NCBI GenBank assembly: GCA_002099365.1
Contig: MSED01000003.1
Location: 744,001-808,000, forward strand
Direction of reading: 5' to 3'
From: Phialophora verrucosa
Taxonomy: Eukaryota > Ascomycota > Eurotiomycetes > Chaetothyriales > Herpotrichiellaceae
Length of the DNA stretch: 64,000 nt
Shown here piece after piece: positions 63,733-64,000 of this stretch. Made by a program: the position numbers and the translations under genes. Below the pieces are notes generated by a model. It saw only the letters and a program-made list of their open reading frames with translations. It was not told the DNA's origin and searched no databases. Within the stretch, counting starts at the first letter, position 1. Every line of letters starts with the position of its first letter.

Positions 63733-64000
63733 ATGTCGCAAAGCGATCTGATTCCGCGCCGGATCCAATTCTCTAGTTGTGACGAGTGTCGAAAAGCACG
63801 GGTCGCGTGCGATGCTGGGAGGGCGCGCCGGAACCGAGTGGACCAGGATGAATTGGTATCGTGTACCAGGTGTCTCAATCGCCAGCTGCCTTGCACATTC
63901 GAGGTGGGGACGCTCTTTTCAAAAGTACTAACTGCCGACGCATGACACAATGCTGACTGCGGTCTGGATCTCAATAGTGGATGAAACCGGGCGCGACCTC
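63733..64000 (+). CDS. Zn(II)2Cys6 transcription factor, N-terminal part (cut by right edge)
   Basis: An exon from the ATG at 63733 (MSQSDLIPRRIQFSSCDECR) to 63903, then a probable intron 63904-63977 (gtgggg..tag, tactaac-like branch), with exon 2 starting at 63978 and leaving the window. The zinc cluster is present: CDECRKARVAC, a loop of 17 residues, CTRC and PC with the usual 6-residue last spacing. The third-to-fourth Cys loop is longer than the common 5-9. It probably regulates neighbouring metabolic genes (the dehydrogenase-like gene just upstream or genes beyond the edge), by inference only. Confidence 0.7.

Overview
The window comes from a nuclear chromosome of a filamentous ascomycete (Pezizomycotina). 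The evidence is short introns (about 45-150 nt) with GT..AG ends and CTAAC/CTGAC-like branch sites, split genes on both strands, Zn(II)2Cys6 regulators, GPI-anchor-type cell-wall proteins, HET-type pseudokinase relics and fungal housekeeping genes. The class cannot be fixed from sequence reading alone; Eurotiomycetes (perhaps Chaetothyriales) is only a guess. I see no rRNA, convincing tRNA, CRISPR array or intact transposon.

0-13.4 kb is a housekeeping block. It holds the end of a secreted protein gene cut by the left edge, RRP9 (U3 snoRNP), PRE1 (20S proteasome beta subunit, whose start codon is split by an intron), an acidic RING-finger protein, SPP2 (spliceosomal G-patch factor), UTP13 (small-subunit processome) and an MmgE/PrpD-family lyase. 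PXR1 (nucleolar G-patch protein) lies further right at 31.5-32.7 kb.

13.4-28.2 kb is accessory in character, with long intergenic stretches. It carries a dienelactone hydrolase, an MFS transporter, a CmcJ/AsaB-type oxygenase/desaturase, a repetitive GPI-anchored-type wall protein, a five-exon Zn2Cys6 regulator and a four-exon cytochrome P450 with an abnormal I-helix. Together these look like a small metabolic cluster without a PKS/NRPS backbone gene. Two kinase-related relics follow (28.7-31.1 kb). They lie head to head, neither has a usable start codon, and one carries two in-frame stops, one of them TAG where the family has Trp.

31.5-50.9 kb contains PXR1, a small membrane protein, a full-length ABCC (YOR1/MRP-like) transporter, an SDR oxidoreductase, SDH2, a gamma-glutamylcyclotransferase-fold membrane protein, and a six-exon gene for a 1668-residue protein. 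The layout of that last protein (helical N-terminus, PH/Spt16-like region, very long disordered linker, C-terminal helices) resembles meiotic chromosome-axis proteins of the Red1/SYCP2 type.

50.9-64 kb contains a small secreted protein, DUG3 (glutathione degradation), a GST-like protein, a TauD-type dioxygenase, a GNAT acetyltransferase, a 3-hydroxyacyl-CoA-dehydrogenase-like protein and the 5' end of a second Zn2Cys6 regulator cut by the right edge. Exon structures were worked out by hand from splice signals and reading-frame continuity. They are predictions, not transcript-supported models.
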